A stretch of DNA of 64,000 nt from Tropicimonas sp. IMCC6043 (GTDB lineage: Bacteria; Pseudomonadota; Alphaproteobacteria; Rhodobacterales; Rhodobacteraceae), in contig NZ_SELO01000018.1 of the NCBI RefSeq assembly GCF_004146235.1, positions 32,454 to 96,453 of the forward strand, written 5' to 3'. The position numbers and the translations under genes were made by a program. Position 1 is the stretch's first letter; each line of letters opens with the position of its first letter. Under the pieces are notes generated by a model that was not told where the DNA came from, did not search any database, and was given only the letters and a program-made list of their open reading frames with translations. Shown here piece by piece: positions 63,234-64,000 of the stretch.

Positions 63234-63911
63234 GTGTTTGATCCCACGGTTTGATGGTGCGATCCATTCGCTGGAATGGAAGGAAGCCCTATGGGACAGG
63301 TACGTCACGGCAGCGCCACGACCACGCACGCCATCCGAGCAGCAATACAGCGATCGCAAGCTTCGACCGCGGCGCTAAGCCGGGAGCTTGGCATCAATCC
63401 GAAGACCGTCGCGAAGTGGCGAAAGCGCGAGACGGTGGAAGATCGCAAGACGGGGCCGAGGGATCCTCGCTCCACTGTTCTCAGCGATACCGAGGAGGCG
63501 ATGGTTGTCGCTTTCCGAAGGCACACGCTGCTGCCGCTGGATGACTGTCTCTATGCCCTCCAGCCGTCGATCCCGCACCTGACACGATCGTCGCTGCATC
63601 GCTGTCTTCAGCGGCATGGGATCTCGCGGCTGCCGGATGTCGAAGGGGACAAACCCAAGCGGCAGCGGTTCAAACGCTATCCCATCGGGTTCTTTCACAT
63701 CGACATTGCCGAGGTGCAGACCGCCGAGGGCAAGCTCTATCTCTTCGTTGCCATCGATCGAACCAGCAAGTTCGCGGTCGCCCAGCTTATCGAGAAAGCC
63801 GACCGACGAACCGCGTGGGAGTTCCTGGAACACCTGCTGGAGGTGGTTCCGTACCGAATCCACACGATCCTGACCGACAACGTCCTATGTCGGGAAGCTT
63901 TGGCGGCTTGA
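63234..63911 (+). mobile_element. IS481-type insertion sequence, 3'-truncated
   Basis: The element appears to start at about 63234-63236 with TGTTTGATCCCACGG, a TG-start inverted-repeat-like end typical of the IS481/IS3 group, and carries a transposase gene that breaks off at 63911. The right end was not found. Confidence 0.6.
63291..63911 (+). pseudogene. IS481 family transposase, truncated
   Basis: A 206-codon frame. An N-terminal HTH (STAALSRELGINPKTVAKWRKRETVED) is followed by the start of the DDE integrase core: Asp138 in FFHIDIAEVQ, and Asp196 in HTILTDN. The sequence then departs from the family (VLCREALAA, stop) before the third catalytic residue, the glutamate. GGAAGGAAG precedes ATG 63291. 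It is inactive unless the missing part is supplied elsewhere. Confidence 0.75.
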
Positions 63912-64000
63912 AGCATCAGGTCTTGGAGCATCCGGTATTCCGGATGCCCTGATATGGTTGCCCAGACGGGTTTCGCCGTCAAGAAACGGTCTCTCCCATA
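63912..64000. other. Right edge of window
   Basis: These 89 bases continue beyond the broken transposase and do not match it. A leftward open frame crosses it but is too short to judge. Confidence 0.3.

Noticed and set aside
1..64000. CRISPR array, rRNA genes or a replication origin
   Set aside because: No regularly spaced short repeats, no rRNA-like sequence and no DnaA-box cluster or repABC genes were seen in the window.

Overview
The window is a high-GC chromosomal segment of an alphaproteobacterium, most likely a member of the Rhodobacterales (Roseobacter/Paracoccaceae group). The support is gene content and order typical of that group: cdd-deoA-deoB, a fused MaoC-phosphotransacylase, prpE with meaB and mce, fabZ-lpxA-lpxI-lpxB, purE-purK, DUF1150 beside Hsp20, and DUF1467 beside methylmalonyl-CoA epimerase. 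Many neighbouring genes overlap by ATGA, as expected of a compact genome. I cannot assign a genus.

Bases 1-50700 are ordinary, densely coded core genome. In order: pyrimidine nucleoside salvage (deoB partial, deoA, cdd); propionyl-CoA synthetase and a GNAT; NAD kinase and glyA; a divergent iron-type alcohol dehydrogenase and aldehyde dehydrogenase; an RND efflux pump with its membrane fusion protein; two NAD(P)-dependent oxidoreductases; tRNA-Asp; an SQR-like flavoprotein and a mini-ParB; a histidine phosphatase and PPK2; a DMT exporter with the MeaB GTPase; the lipid A genes; CorA; DUF1045 and phnM; two uncharacterised envelope proteins; a MaoC-PTA fusion; Hsp20; purE-purK; a deacetylase-family hydrolase and a group II PLP decarboxylase; an L,D-transpeptidase; DUF1467-mce; aspS; a uracil-DNA glycosylase-family gene; and an ArsR/permease pair. 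PrpE, Mce and MeaB together point to propionyl-CoA being channelled through methylmalonyl-CoA to succinyl-CoA, although the carboxylase and mutase are not in this window.

From about 50.7 kb to the right edge the character changes to a zone of insertion and erosion. A 5'-truncated capsule-export gene precedes kdsA. A tRNA-Gln gene carries a 20-bp direct repeat of its 3' end 2.1 kb downstream, enclosing an HNH nuclease gene, a beheaded primase/D5-type helicase and a collapsed IS5-type transposase. Just beyond lies one open reading frame that appears to splice together an ImmA/IrrE-like N-terminus, the DEAD-box core of a type I restriction subunit and the C-terminus of a large serine recombinase. 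Next come an XRE regulator, an undescribed LysM-protein/secreted-protein pair, remnants of three further transposase types, a hydroxyglutarate-oxidase-like gene whose 3' end runs into one of them, and an AraC gene and a dioxygenase-like gene that seem to have been fused by a deletion.

The most unusual aspects are this series of apparent deletion scars (including a miniature reductase gene between purE and purK), the three-part chimera, the duplicated tRNA-Gln end, a glycosylase gene whose only sensible start is ATT, and the LysM pair, which is the best candidate here for an undescribed system. All function calls rest on reading the translated sequences; no database search was run.
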